Shown in pieces: positions 46,528 through 57,545 of a stretch of DNA of 64,000 nt (positions within the stretch are counted from its first letter, which is position 1; every line of letters starts with the position of its first letter). The position numbers and the translations under genes were made by a program. The notes beneath the pieces were generated by a model. That model was not told where the DNA came from. It searched no databases and saw nothing but the letters and a program-made list of their open reading frames with translations. This stretch comes from Blattamonas nauphoetae (Eukaryota > Preaxostyla > Oxymonadida): the NCBI GenBank assembly GCA_033064195.1, contig JARBJD010000251.1, forward strand, positions 47,845 to 111,844, written 5' to 3'.

Positions 46528-48171
46528 GCGTTGATCTCAACTGTTTCTCCCTTCGTTTCGATCGTTCCTATGCCAGCAACGACATACTCCAGACACACTG
46601 AAGGGAAGAGGAATTTTCCTGATTGGGCAGTGTTCACAATCTTCGAATCGAACGAGAGACGTGGTTGAGAATGTCGCTCCCCATTCGATGGGGCTGTGCA
46701 CGCAGTCAATGATGTTCGGATGGAGAGCCGTCCATCTGTAGGTATGGCGGAGTTTTCTCCTCCATTCGCTGCAGAAGACACCGTGAAGTCGGCATTGTGA
46801 ATGTTTCCTGTTGTACCACTGCTGATTGTTCCACTCGCAGCTCCGCAAACTCTGATGAGAGGTGAGAAGTGTCGGGGTGGCGGACGTCGTCTGTGACAGA
46901 TCATGAAAGACTACACATTCATTCGCAGTGGAAGAAAACGAGATAACGTTCAACCGGCCTGCCATGATGATAATGGCGCCCATTCCATTCTCTGCAGTGG
47001 TCGGAGATATTTTGAAGCAGAGAGAAGTGATTGTGAGAGAAACCGACAACAGGATCGACACATCGAGAGAGCGAGGCTGGTTCAGAGTTCATGTGATGAA
47101 CGAAGGAGAAATGTTGGTCCAGACCGTGTGGTGTCGATGAGAGACGAGCTTGTTGGTTCACAATTTGGGAAAGAAGAGGCAGAGAACGTGACACTGCCCC
47201 CACAGCTTGATTCGTCCAGTACATTCTCTCCAACAATCCTGTCTTCTTCCCCGACATGTCTCTCGTTCTCTTCCTGATGTCTTTTCCCCAACTTCTCCTG
47301 ATCGACAAATTCTTTGTCATCTTCTCACAGATGTTCCTCGTTTTCAAATCGCTGTTTTCCTTCATCACGAAGAATAGATCTAGGATGGGTGATGGTCTTA
47401 TTTCCGAAGCCAAATGACATAAAACATAATCTTTCAGAGCAGTGATGAAAAAGACCGAATAGTAGACATATTTCAACGTGGATCAGGTGGATGAGTGCGA
47501 TCTTAAAGAATATGTTTATGGCGGAGTGATGAGGAGAGTGCCTAATGTCAGAAATAGAAGGGGTGCGGTGATGAAATGAGTGAGATATGGATGTGGTTTA
47601 GCAGTTGGTGAAACAGCATTCAGTGTCTGAAGCAGTTGATGTTGTGAAAGTCGAGTTCTGGACGATGAAACGCCCGTCGCCGTTGATATTTGATATTATG
47701 CTTTCATGAAGTAGACTCTACACTTTTTCTGTCGCCGTCCCAAAAAGAAGTGTTGTCCATGACGACACACCATTTTGGGTGGCCGTGGTTGGGTCAGGTC
47801 CGGTCAGATTGTTCGAAACACAAGTCGAGACGGTTACCAATTGTGGCTCGACCGTGGGACAGGCTGGTAAAAGCTGATATCAGCTTGTTGCAGAGAATAG
47901 TCGATGGGATTGTGTCCATGTTGTCTTTCATGTCTGAGCTCACTATCAGAGGAAAAACGAGGTTAAGTGTCGTTTGTGAAACATCATCCAGGTGGTGATA
48001 TAAAGGACAGGACAAAATCGGGGGTCCAAATGAAGAAACGAGCCTCTTCTCTTCGGTCGTTGTCAGAGAAGATGCTATCAGGGAAATTGTATCCGGTTGC
48101 GTTATGTGCTGTGAGAAGCGCATTGATAGTGAGCTGCTGTGAAGTGAGAAGAGATGTTGGTCTTCATTCAA
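46320..48171 (-). pseudogene. Beta-helix-type surface-protein fragments (cargo of D)
   Basis: Minus-strand blocks of S/T/N-rich strand-turn character. At 48171-47794 there is LNLVFPLIVSSDMKDNMDTI. At 47061-46537 there is SILLSVSLTITSLCFKISPT and GAIIIMAGRLNVISFSSTAN. At 46904-46320 there is FLFPSVCLEYVVAGIGTIET and [20 protein letters not shown]. Frames change between blocks, so introns or decay separate them. No start or signal peptide is certain. The architecture resembles the cargo of elements A and B. Confidence 0.45.
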
Positions 48172-48764
48172 TGACGTGAGGATGCGTGCATTTTTTGGTC
48201 CTTGGGAGAGCTATGTTCCGTGATCGGTGATCTCATTTGCCCTGGGCATTGCAGGATGAAGAAGAATGGTTGTTGAATTGTGACATTGCCATCAATTGGT
48301 GGACGATTTTCATGAGGTGGACGAGAGGATGGTGAGGATCGGCAACTTATTGTCGAATGGCGAGTGAATAAAGTGAAAGATGTGGCCAGTCACAACAGAT
48401 TTATAAAAGAAGATGAATCGAACGATTGATTTTGGAAAAGCATCAATAACCATTTCGAGTTTGAATAAGACATCTATTCCAAACTAATGAACAGAAAAAC
48501 ACAGATAAAATGGTAAAAAGAATGGAAGTGCAAACGATCACTGCGAGATTTGCATCTATCAAAGGAGTTTGTAGTCATGGACAGAGAAGAGGAGAGTGAA
48601 TGTTCAGTCGAGCGGATCTCCACGAATTTTACTTCTACAAAGAAGAAAATGACTGAAAGTCAGACAAGGATAGTATTAAATGGATATTTGAAGTCAAATA
48701 ACGTGATAAGAGATCCTGAAAGAAAAGAGAGGACTCTCACATGATGCGATGGGTGTGTTGATCA

Positions 48765-48960
48765 GATCAGAGGACAGGACAGGACAGGACATGTCCGATT
48801 TGTCCTGTTTTGAGATTCCTGCAGAAGTTGGATGAACTAATTGAGAGAAAGTTCCAGTTTGAATATAAGGTGCTTGTCCGATTTTGTCCTACTCTGTCCT
48901 CTCTTGGGCCGATCGTCCTCTTAACTCCTAATTAGGAGTTTGTAGGACAGAGTCCCTACA
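48765..48960. repeat. AGGACA cluster at the right subterminal region of D
   Basis: AGGACAGGACAGGACAGGAC at 48770 is followed by scattered GTCC motifs and the palindrome ACTCCTAATTAGGAGT near 48928. It parallels the clusters in element E and is the likely binding region of the element's transposase (inferred). Confidence 0.6.
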
Positions 48961-49300
48961 GCTCGTGATTCGTCACCAAAACGATTTTCATGCACTTTTC
49001 CGCCATTTTTAACATCACACGACACATACAATCGAATATTGAAGGATAAAGTTCACTATAGTGTCAGAAAAAGACAAGACACAATTGTGGGTTTTGAAAT
49101 CATCTTTTCAGGTCTTCTAATGATTTCTTTGGTATTGTTCAGGTCAGAATGGAGACAAGGAGTGTATGGCGAGCTGAGAGAAGGTGATTTCAGGCGAAAT
49201 AAGTGCAGGAAAAGCCGAGTTTCCGAATCGGACAAGACCTCTGTCCTCTGTCCTCAGGATCTGGTGCTCTGTCTGTCCGCTACTCATCATAAATGATATG

Positions 49301-49440
49301 TATTTTTTAATTGAGATTCTTGATGTTCTGATCTCCATGATCGTTCTTCTCTGAAAAGGAGTCTGATCGAACCATAATAGTGATATTCTGTCCAAGCTTT
49401 TCTGGAAAGGGCGTTTCACGATTTCGCTGTCTGTCTACGG
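49301..49440 (-). pseudogene. Mariner transposase fragment right of element D
   Basis: This is the minus-strand continuation of the mariner remnant at 45184-45458 (FQRRTIMEIRTSRISIKKYI). Sequence beyond 49440 is not recognisably mariner. Confidence 0.55.
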
Positions 49441-49698
49441 CAGTGTAGTCATGAATTAATTAGCCATCAGTATCCTGGACACAGACTGTTCTCACTATTT
49501 CGTCATCTCACCTCAATCTCAGATATTCTGCTTCTCAGACCTTTTGTCACATTTTTCCTTTCCTCTATCCCTCTCTCCCAGCAAACCCTCCTTGTAGTGC
49601 TCAACCACTGTCATCGAACGCACCTTTTCTGCCCGTGCCAATCATCAACCCTTCATTCTCATCCCTTCCTCCTCCTTCCTTGTCTTCCCTTCCTCCAG

Positions 49699-51233
49699 AT
49701 ATCTTCTCCACTCTCCTTCTTCTTTGTGGATGGGGTCAATTATTGTGACAGCAGACTGGGCAAGCTCACGCAGACATTCAACACGTTGATGAAAACTCTC
49801 TCAGAAGCGGACTATGTCGAGCGCAAGGATCTGTACGCTAGTCCCCGTATATCTCTCTTTCGGTTTTATTCTTTATTTGTTCTCTGCTAGTCTTGGTTCG
49901 TAGGATTGGAGACTCATCAATGTCTTCGACCACGCTGCCTCAGCTGATGACCAGGATCTTAAAAAAACTTGTCGAAACGGCCTTCCGCGTGTGTGTCCCA
50001 CTCTCCCTAATTTCTTGCAGCAATAGCAAGAACAAGGTCGTGCTCGGCGGACACAGTGCTTGTGGCATCGTCACCCACCGCTTTGTTACCAGTGGCATCG
50101 TTGATCAGTCTTGGATCGACGCTTACATCTTGTTGTCATCTCTTCGGGTGCTCCCTTCGGCGGTGCTCCGATGGCGTTTGGTTCTTCAGCGTCGCCAAGA
50201 AAGTGGATGTTCCCGTGGGTGTGCAGGGAGAGATGAACGTTATTTTTGGGATGATTGATGATTCACGCTGTTCTTCTGTTATCTTCGTTCAATCTTTACC
50301 GTTCTTTCCGTCACAGTTCGGGGAGTCCACAATCAACATTCTGACGCAAGATTGCGGCTGTCTGCACTGGATGATCCCCAGCAAGAACACCTTCGACGAC
50401 AATTATGTCGTTGGCCAGCTCAAAAGTATGCTTTCCACTCCATCTTCCATTATATTCACTGTTTTCTCTTTCATCTTCAAAACATCCACAGTCCTCTCCC
50501 CTCCTCCCCTCCAACATATCCTCCCTTCACCCACTCTCCCCTCTCCCATCTCTCTGCTTGCAAAGGCGACATTATGCGCAACATCACAATGAAGAACCGG
50601 ACGTGGACATTCGACCAGGGAGGTAAGGCCGGTTTGAAGACAGACATCCAACACACTCGAAACATCACCGACAAGCCTCTCGTCAAGCCGAAGGTGATGA
50701 CACACGTGATGTACTCGATTGGTCTGTGTTTATCCATGTTTCTGCCCTTCCCACTCTCTCCATCTTTCTCTATTTTTGTTGCCTTATCTGCCAATCATTC
50801 GTGTCTCCTTCTTTCTGCGCTTCTTCGTCGTCGTTAGGTGTCACAACCACTGCTGGTGTGATTCTGAATGCCACCAATCCGCGCAGGTGGTCGGACACGC
50901 ATTCTGATTACTACGTGGATGGCGACGGCACAGTCCCGATTGTTTCACTCAGTGGTGTGTCTTATTTCCGTTCATTCTCGTTCTGTGCCCTTTTTTACCA
51001 TTCTTTTCGCTCTCCCTTCCCTCGCCTGATTTTCCACTCTTTTCTCATCTTTCGCAGTCCTCCGCAAGTGGAGAGACACCTCGCTTGTCGAATTCCACAC
51101 GTACCGTGGCTGTGACCACATGGGCATTATCACAGACGCTGTCCCAATTGGCCATATTTTGGACATCACTGCGCCGGAAACTGCCGCGAATATGGAGGAT
51201 GAGGACTCACTCAACCCTCCCGACGACTTTTAG
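49699..51233 (+). CDS. LCAT/PDAT-family acyltransferase, multi-exon, 5' part missing
   Basis: Exons and introns read well. Exon 49699-49840 (CDSRLGKLTQTFNTLMKTL); intron 49841-49890; exon to about 49990; 30-nt intron 49991-50020; then the nucleophile region VVLGGHSACGIVTHRF (GHSxxG type); intron 50239-50316. Next comes exon 50317-50425 (ILTQDCGCLHWMIPSKN); intron 50426-50565; exon 50566-50721; intron 50722-50838; exon 50839-50954 with YYVDGDGTVPIVSLS; intron 50955-51057. The final exon 51058-51233 carries GCDHMGIITD, giving the catalytic His, and ends in TAG. These match lecithin:cholesterol / phospholipid:diacylglycerol acyltransferases, which move a fatty acyl chain from a phospholipid to an acceptor. 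The N-terminal oxyanion region is absent, and two frame changes occur at about 50130-50190. It is either truncated or affected by sequence errors. Confidence 0.75.
49991..50020 (+). other. Candidate 30-nt intron
   Basis: GTGTGTCCCACTC..TTTCTTGCAG. Removing it joins ETAFRV to NSKNKVVLGGHS as expected from the family, where this loop is short. It is a multiple of three without a stop, so retention would also be tolerated. Confidence 0.5.
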
Positions 51234-51699
51234 AAGTCTATGTTACTTCATCACACATTTATCCTGTTATCTTCATCATTCTGTCCTTTCAGAGAGTTCC
51301 ATCCTTTTTTGCTCAACATTCGTCCAACGTGGTGTCTAGCATATTGTGGAGAGACGTATCGTGTTGTGATTTTGTATGCTGCCCTTGATTCATGGAGGAT
51401 CATCATGAGAGAAGGGCATGATCGATCCGTCATCAACGATGCAAGAAGAATGTCCTCATCAATTGAATCCACATCGTTCTATTATGCCCAAAAACTCTGA
51501 AGCAGATGGAATAATCATGTCAGAACGTGAACCATTCCTCACATTCGATCTCAACGCACAATTGTCGATTGAGGACAAATCGAGAATTTACTGTTCGCTT
51601 GTTGCCCTTGTGTAAGCTGAACACCTGTTTGATGAAGCCCTTCAAGGCAGAGCTGTCCAATTTTGAAGAAACTCGAACCAACATGGAAACAATCAGAAC

Positions 51700-52950
51700 A
51701 AGAAGCGAACTTCGTTATCGACCTTGTTCCTTCTTCGACTGGATCGTTCATGCTTCAGCCAGATCGCCTTCTGGCTTTGTTTAGAGTATTTCCACTCTAT
51801 TGTCATCTCCTCACTCGACTGTGGTCGCAGTGGTGATGACCTTCCTGGACAGAACAAACAGAGCTTCATCGAGCGAAATCCATCTTCGTATCAAGCTTCC
51901 AATCCTCTCTTCAATCATCATTCATCGATGAAACTGGTTCAAAAGTTTCTGAAAGTTCGTATCTCCACATTATTCACATTCCATCTGGTTTCAAAGGAAC
52001 TATTCATTTCCCGATCTAACTCATGGCCTTACCTCCACTACTCTTCACTGCTCCTTCCCACTTCATCGTGCGCTCCTCGATCATCACTCGTACAGCAGGT
52101 GCCATCACTCCGAAAAGATCTACCAACACCAGCTTGATTCTCATTGGAGACCCTGTCACAACGGGAATTGTATCCGTCACTATGACGATTCTCTCTCTTC
52201 CCGCAACCGATTGTTTCTCGTTTTCTTCTTCATCGTTGTCAACCTACCCTGGAGAAATCTTCATTGGTCTTCTCGACTCAACTACACCTGACACCGAAGT
52301 GGATGAAATCATTGGATGTAATATTAAGAGTTTGTCTCCCTTTTCCTCATATCTCCAGATTCTCTCTCACTCTCTTCATCGACTGGTCGAATCAACCTCA
52401 AGACACCATCCACCCGTCGCGTCACTGAACTGCCGTTAAACTACTCACATTTGAAGGAAGGAGCTTGTGTGTGGATGTAGGTGGACATGGAATCGACACC
52501 TCGAACAGTCTAATTCTTCATGAATGGGCAAGCTGGCCAGCTTTATGTTTCTGGTCTTTCCCAATCTGTCAGAATCGGTGTTTGCTTCTCTCGTTTTTGT
52601 TCTCTTTCAAGTTCACTGTTTTTGTGCAAGAAACGTCGTTCGGAATTGACAGAATCGCTCGACAGCAAAGACCAACCCCAATCGCACCGGAAATGAAAGA
52701 TCTGACTTGCCAGAACTTGACCACACTTGTCTTTCGTGAAGGATACTGAAAGAGAGTGAGATGGACTTGCTTGATCTTGGATTGGGCAATGTGGGTGGAG
52801 TGATTTACCGCTTTTCAAAACTACAACACAGTGATTTCTTGTTTCTCTTCTCTCCGTTCTGATTGACGGATACAACTTCATGTGTGTTGTTCACTCCGTT
52901 CATGCCATTGATTTCTTGATTCTACAATTTTGTGCGTCATTTCTGCCTTT
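51700..52950 (+). pseudogene. SPRY/B30.2-like protein gene, disrupted
   Basis: Coding-like blocks occur in changing frames. At 52030-52330 there is LLFTAPSHFIVRSSIITRTA, SLILIGDPVTTGIVSVTMTI and EIFIGLLDSTTPDTEVDEI. At 52485-52600 there is GVDMESTPRTV, a TAA, then FFMNGQAGQLYVSGLSQSVR. At 52622-52748 there is ETSFGIDRIARQQRPTPIAP and NLTTLVFREGY. The block with DxxxxPRTVxFFxNG..YVSGLxxSVRIG is the ligand-loop core of SPRY-like domains common in oxymonad proteins. The in-frame TAA and frame changes indicate a pseudogene. No domain beyond SPRY is recognisable. Confidence 0.55.
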
Positions 52951-53744
52951 CGTCTTGATTTCTATCCGATTCTTCTATCCCGTCAGATTCGACCGATCTT
53001 GCAGTGGTTAGGCCATGCGTGTCCATTCTCTGTTGATTTCGGTGATAGAGATGGCATGGATGGTGAGAGATAGGATTGTGCGAAGGACTCGACAAGAGTG
53101 GAACACTACTCACGCGGACGAAGTGACATTTATAGATTGCTGCTCGGAAGTGTGGGAGGGCCATTTGGGAGCACATGCACACCGACAGTTCTGATGAGAT
53201 GCCCGACCAGCGATGGGCAGGCTTCGATTTGACATCGCTCCAATCTCGGAACATACCAACGAATTGAACTGCTCTACACCCACACATCAGCCATCAACTG
53301 CTCTTGTGCTCATTTGTTGTGAAGATTGAGGTTATTCTCGCCGATGTTGAACAACCCAAAACGATCTATCACTTCACAACTGGCCACAATCGCTCCTTTC
53401 TCCCATTTGGACGTGCAATGTTCCTTCCCTTCATGCCCATATCATAAACCTGCTCCGCATTCTCCGACAATCTCGGAGACTCGCTGAAAGGCCTCGCCCA
53501 CACTTTCACTCCGAATTGGCCGAACAGCAAGGATGATGCGATGTCTCCACACTTTTGGGAAGCTGGATCAAACAGCACGTGTCGCTGTCAGCTGAACAAC
53601 ACTTAGAACACGGAGTCGAACAAAAATCAATCGAACACTCATCGCCGTCCACCAACTCCCCTCTTTCGGCTGTCTCCCAATCGTTTCTCGTTTCCTGGCC
53701 AGTGATGCAGCACAGTCTTCTTATAGCGGATACTCGAGTTATTT
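52951..53744. other. Region without a supported gene
   Basis: Plus-strand stretches near 53440-53740 (AEQHLEHGVEQKSIEHSSPS) have coding-like composition but no motif. The minus strand of the same segment is Cys-rich. Neither is convincing. Confidence 0.25.
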
Positions 53745-53746
53745 TA

Positions 53747-54099
53747 CAGGGTGGCCCAGAAGTAACCTGGCGATAAGGGCCGATCAACTTCGAACGACAA
53801 TTGATACATGAATCAACAATCTTTTTCATCTTCGCGAGGCTTTTAATTGTATATTTCTATCATCTCACGTGTCTCATTGATTGGAAATGATGCCCAGTTG
53901 TCAGAAAAAACGCTGTCGAAAGATGGCCCGATTTACAGATTATTTGTATGTAGAGACTGATCACCGACAAGACAGACTTAAAATGATCGGAAACGAAAAG
54001 GAGAAGCCTCATGAAGAGGAGAAAGATTGTTGATTCATGAATCAATTGTTCTTTGAGATTGATCGGCCCATATCGCCAGGTTACTTCTGGGCCACCCTG
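53747..54099. mobile_element. Mariner-type MITE, 353 bp
   Basis: The inverted termini CAGGGTGGCCCAGAAGTAAC are bordered by TA on both sides (53745-53746, 54100-54101). The arms extend about 100 bp and include the ATTGATTCATGAATC-type segment. There is no coding capacity. Termini of the CAGGGTG(G/T)CCC form with a TA target are typical of mariner/Tc1 elements. Confidence 0.8.
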
Positions 54100-54106
54100 T
54101 ACGTTA

Positions 54107-55960
54107 CAGTCTGTTTCAAAAGATCTCCAACTGTTGCAAAAATTGAGATTTGTTTCAAAAGATGGATGATCGACTCGATACTCTCTCCCATAATACTGCT
54201 TTTCCAGTCTGGACCCTTTCCGAACCAGACTTTTCTCTTTTTTCGTGTGTATTGATAGACAGATAATGGCAGAAAAGATGGTCTGTCTTCTTTGTAGAGA
54301 AAGAAAAACACATTTTGTTGAGATTTTCTGACATTTATTCTCTTTCATTTTCTGGCTCTCATTATTCTTCTCTTTCTCAGAAAGGCCTCGATCCTTCATC
54401 AAAATGAGAAATTACTCGGTGGTTTGCATTTTATTCATTGTTACATTCATATGATGTGAAGTGATGCACTCCTCCCTTTCGCATCATCACTTGGCCATTT
54501 TTATCGATTTCTCACTCTTTTCTTGTCATTATTTTCCATAGTATCACCTTCTAGGCGCCATTCCGAATGATCTTACAGATTTTTATTGAACAACAAGCTC
54601 ACAATCAGCACAAAACACATGTTCCGACTCTCTCTCTTCACAGCGATTTGATCGGATTTCCACATGTTTTCTCTTTCATTCTCATACTTTTACGCAGATA
54701 TTTTAACTAATTCTTGCGAACTGATCAGTTGTCCAAGACGTGCCTTCTCGAGTTCTCCAAGTCGTCTCCACACTGCCAATATCCATCTTGAAAGTCCATT
54801 TTATTTTCCTACGCGTCCATTCTATTCGAGTCTTCTCTGACCTCTTTTTCATCGCCGTTTCACTCCCTATTTGTGTCTCAACTGCCGCTTCACAAAAGCC
54901 TTTATCAAATCTTTTGAATGAAATTGGTTATCGATAAAAACTTGACCTTTTCGTCACATCGACACATCCCTGCCCCCTGTTTCTCATCAATAGACCATGT
55001 GACGTTCGTACGGTGACGCTTGGAATCTCAAACCCTTTTCGTCAGATCTCTCTTCATCACATTTTTTTCACATCGATCAAATCACTTCATCACAATACAG
55101 ACTCTCCATTCCACCTTGGGTCCATTGTGTTTTTATTTCTGTCAAGAGGAAAAAGAGTTAAAAAAAGAAGTCGTCCAGCGGCAGTTGAGACACAAATAGG
55201 GAGTGAAACGGCGATGAAAAAGAGGTCAGAGAAGACTCGAATAGAATGGACGCGTAGGAAAATAAAATGGACTTTCAAGATGGATATTGGCAGTGTGGAG
55301 ACGACTTGGAGAACTCGAGAAGGCACGTCTTGGACAACTGATCAGTTCGCAAGAATTAGTTAAAATATCTGCGTAAAAGTATGAGAATGAAAGAGAAAAC
55401 ATGTGGAAATCCGATCAAATCGCTGTGAAGAGAGAGAGTCGGAACATGTGTTTTGTGCTGATTGTGAGCTTGTTGTTCAATAAAAATCTGTAAGATCATT
55501 CGGAATGGCGCCTAGAAGGTGATACTATGGAAAATAATGACAAGAAAAGAGTGAGAAATCGATAAAAATGGCCAAGTGATGATGCGAAAGGGAGGAGTGC
55601 ATCACTTCACATCATATGAATGTAACAATGAATAAAATGCAAACCACCGAGTAATTTCTCATTTTGATGAAGGATCGAGGCCTTTCTGAGAAAGAGAAGA
55701 ATAATGAGAGCCAGAAAAATGAAAGAGAATAAATGTCAGAAAATCTCAACAAAATGTGTTTTTCTTTCTCTACAAAGAAGACAGACCATCTTTTCTGCCA
55801 TTATCTGTCTATCAATACACACGAAAAAGAGAAAAGTCTGGTTCGGAAAGGGGTCCAGACTGGAAAAGCAGTATTATGGGAGAGAGTATCGAGTCGATCA
55901 TCCATCTTTTGAAACAAATCTCAATTTTTGCAACAGTTGGAGATCTTTTGAAACAGACTG
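54107..55960. mobile_element. Giant foldback element with arms of about 785 bp
   Basis: The arms 54107-54889 and 55177-55960 are near-perfect inverse copies separated by about 287 bp. The ends read CAGTCTGTTTCAAAAGATC and are bordered by TA (54105-54106, 55961-55962). It begins only five bases after the mariner-type MITE's TA. Short frames in the arms (VLQVVSTLPISILKVHFIFL) appear once on each strand because of the palindrome, and I do not take them as genes. Confidence 0.85.
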
Positions 55961-55962
55961 TA

Positions 55963-56540
55963 ATTCCTCTGTTTTTCGTTTTTCGTCATTTTTGCCAAAT
56001 GTGTCAATAGTGGCATTCAATCCAGACCTCACACAATCAATTCCTCCTGAAATCCATTGTTTGTCCCTAACTGAATAATTCTTGTCTTGATTGGTTGAAG
56101 TTACTCTATTCATGGGATGGATCGTCTCTGGGTTCCTCTCCGTAGCTTCACCGTTGCACTCGGAGACTAGATGAGAGCCGACACAGAAGCGGCCCAATCT
56201 GGACAACGGATGATGTAATCTCTGTTTTCGGAAGGCTTCGAAGACACACTCGAACAGAAGATGAAACACGAAAAGAGCGGCTCTTATGGGAGTTATCTTG
56301 TCAACAGCTGTCTCTCAATCTCACAGAAACTGGGATTGAATGTGTGAAGGCTGTGAACGATTCAATCTCAAATGACACATCGAAACTACCTCGCTGGAAT
56401 GACTCCAACTCATTTCCGTGGACTCCCCTTCGATGTTTGGAATACTCTGATTGCTGGTACAGATGAACAGATTCTGCGATCGCCTCCACTCTTCTAGAAG
56501 TGGGTTGCTCATTTAGGTTCGTCGTTCTCAACGCGACTGT
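55963..56540. other. Region without a supported gene
   Basis: Short overlapping frames occur on both strands, with no motif or repeat. Confidence 0.3.
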
Positions 56541-57310
56541 CTTTGACTGTCACATCTTCGACCGTCCTCTCTCCACACAATTCCTTGCGTCTCTGCACGA
56601 TCCATTGTGACCAGATTATCTTTCCCACTCTCGACTTTTGGAGCATCTCAAAATCCCATCTCATCAATCTCGTACAAATGAAATGTAGCCTACACTCCCG
56701 CCATTTCACATCCACCCAGGATTGGTTCCATGATCGTCCCCTGTTGAACTTGTACTCTGTCATTGTTCTCGTTCAGGGAACCAATCCCCCAAACTGTCAT
56801 CCGAAACCGAAGAATCGAATCACTCTTCTCGACTTTGTTGGTCCACATGGGGTTTACTCTTCATTGCACCTCGTCGGGGATGAACAACTTGTTGCGCACC
56901 CGGTTACCACCGTTTGAAAACGATCTCACGTTCCGTAGCGAAAAAGAAAGTCAACCGTTCGCATTAATCGCTGTTCTGATAACGATTCGAGACGCGACTA
57001 TTTTGCATACAATTGACAAACTATTCAGGTATCTCTCTTCTTCCCTTTCACTGCCCCTCTCTCTCAAATCCCATCATTTTCCCAAAACAGGTTAGAAGCC
57101 GTCGAACAACGACATTTGCACTGTTTTTGCCTTCCTGACCTCTCTCGCCCACGCTGGTGTCCCAATCACAAAGCAGGCAATCCTCCAGATTCTCTCAATG
57201 ACAGCGCTGAAAACGTGGCGGAAGAAGGAGGGCGAGGGGAAGGCTGTAGGCGACGAGGATTTGATTGCTGTTGTGAACAATGCGCATGCTCATCTTTTGA
57301 TAATGTAGAA
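56541..57310 (+). CDS. Unidentified spliced gene fragment
   Basis: Coding-like plus-strand sequence includes a block at about 56780-56915 (RITLLDFVGPHGVYSSLHLV). It continues one frame over (RSEKESQPFALIAVLITIRD, ATILHTIDKLF) to a GTATCTCTC donor at about 57028. After a pyrimidine-rich intron ending CCCAAAACAG (about 57090), a further block reads DICTVFAFLTSLAHAGVPIT, ILQILSMTALKTWRKKEGEG and EDLIAVVNNAHAHLLIM to a stop near 57305. The exon joins do not resolve to one frame by eye. Family not recognised; soluble and helix-rich. Confidence 0.4.
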
Positions 57311-57545
57311 GCGACAATATCTGTGATTATCCTCCGCTTGGCCAGAATCCGTACTCTATACAAGAAACACGCTTGGACGGTGATCGTGTTTTCTCACCGT
57401 GGTATTTTGAGAGGAGAGTGATGGAACAGACAAGAAGAGCGAAACCAAAAGAACACTGAGAGCAGAAAGATCGATCGCCTATTTCTCTCACAAATCCGAA
57501 ACAAAACATGCTGCTGGTCAAAATAAACCAAAGACTACTGCGGTA

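Larger units (their letters stand above)
45467..49292. mobile_element. Element D: hAT-like element carrying surface-gene fragments (3.8 kb)
   Basis: The 13-bp terminal inverted repeats TTATGATGAGTAG (45467-45479 and 49280-49292) are bracketed by the 8-bp direct repeat ATGATATG (45459-45466 and 49293-49300). The insertion splits a mariner transposase frame that reads on correctly when D and one target copy are removed, which confirms D as one insertion. Subterminal GTCCT/AGGAC clusters occur at about 45481-45530, 48770-48960 and 49230-49275. End sequence and motif match element E. The interior is minus-strand surface-gene sequence without a recognisable transposase. Confidence 0.8.

Noticed and set aside
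54740-55326. Small membrane-like protein encoded twice
   Set aside because: The two copies are the arms of a palindrome, so the frame appears on both strands by symmetry. No family match.
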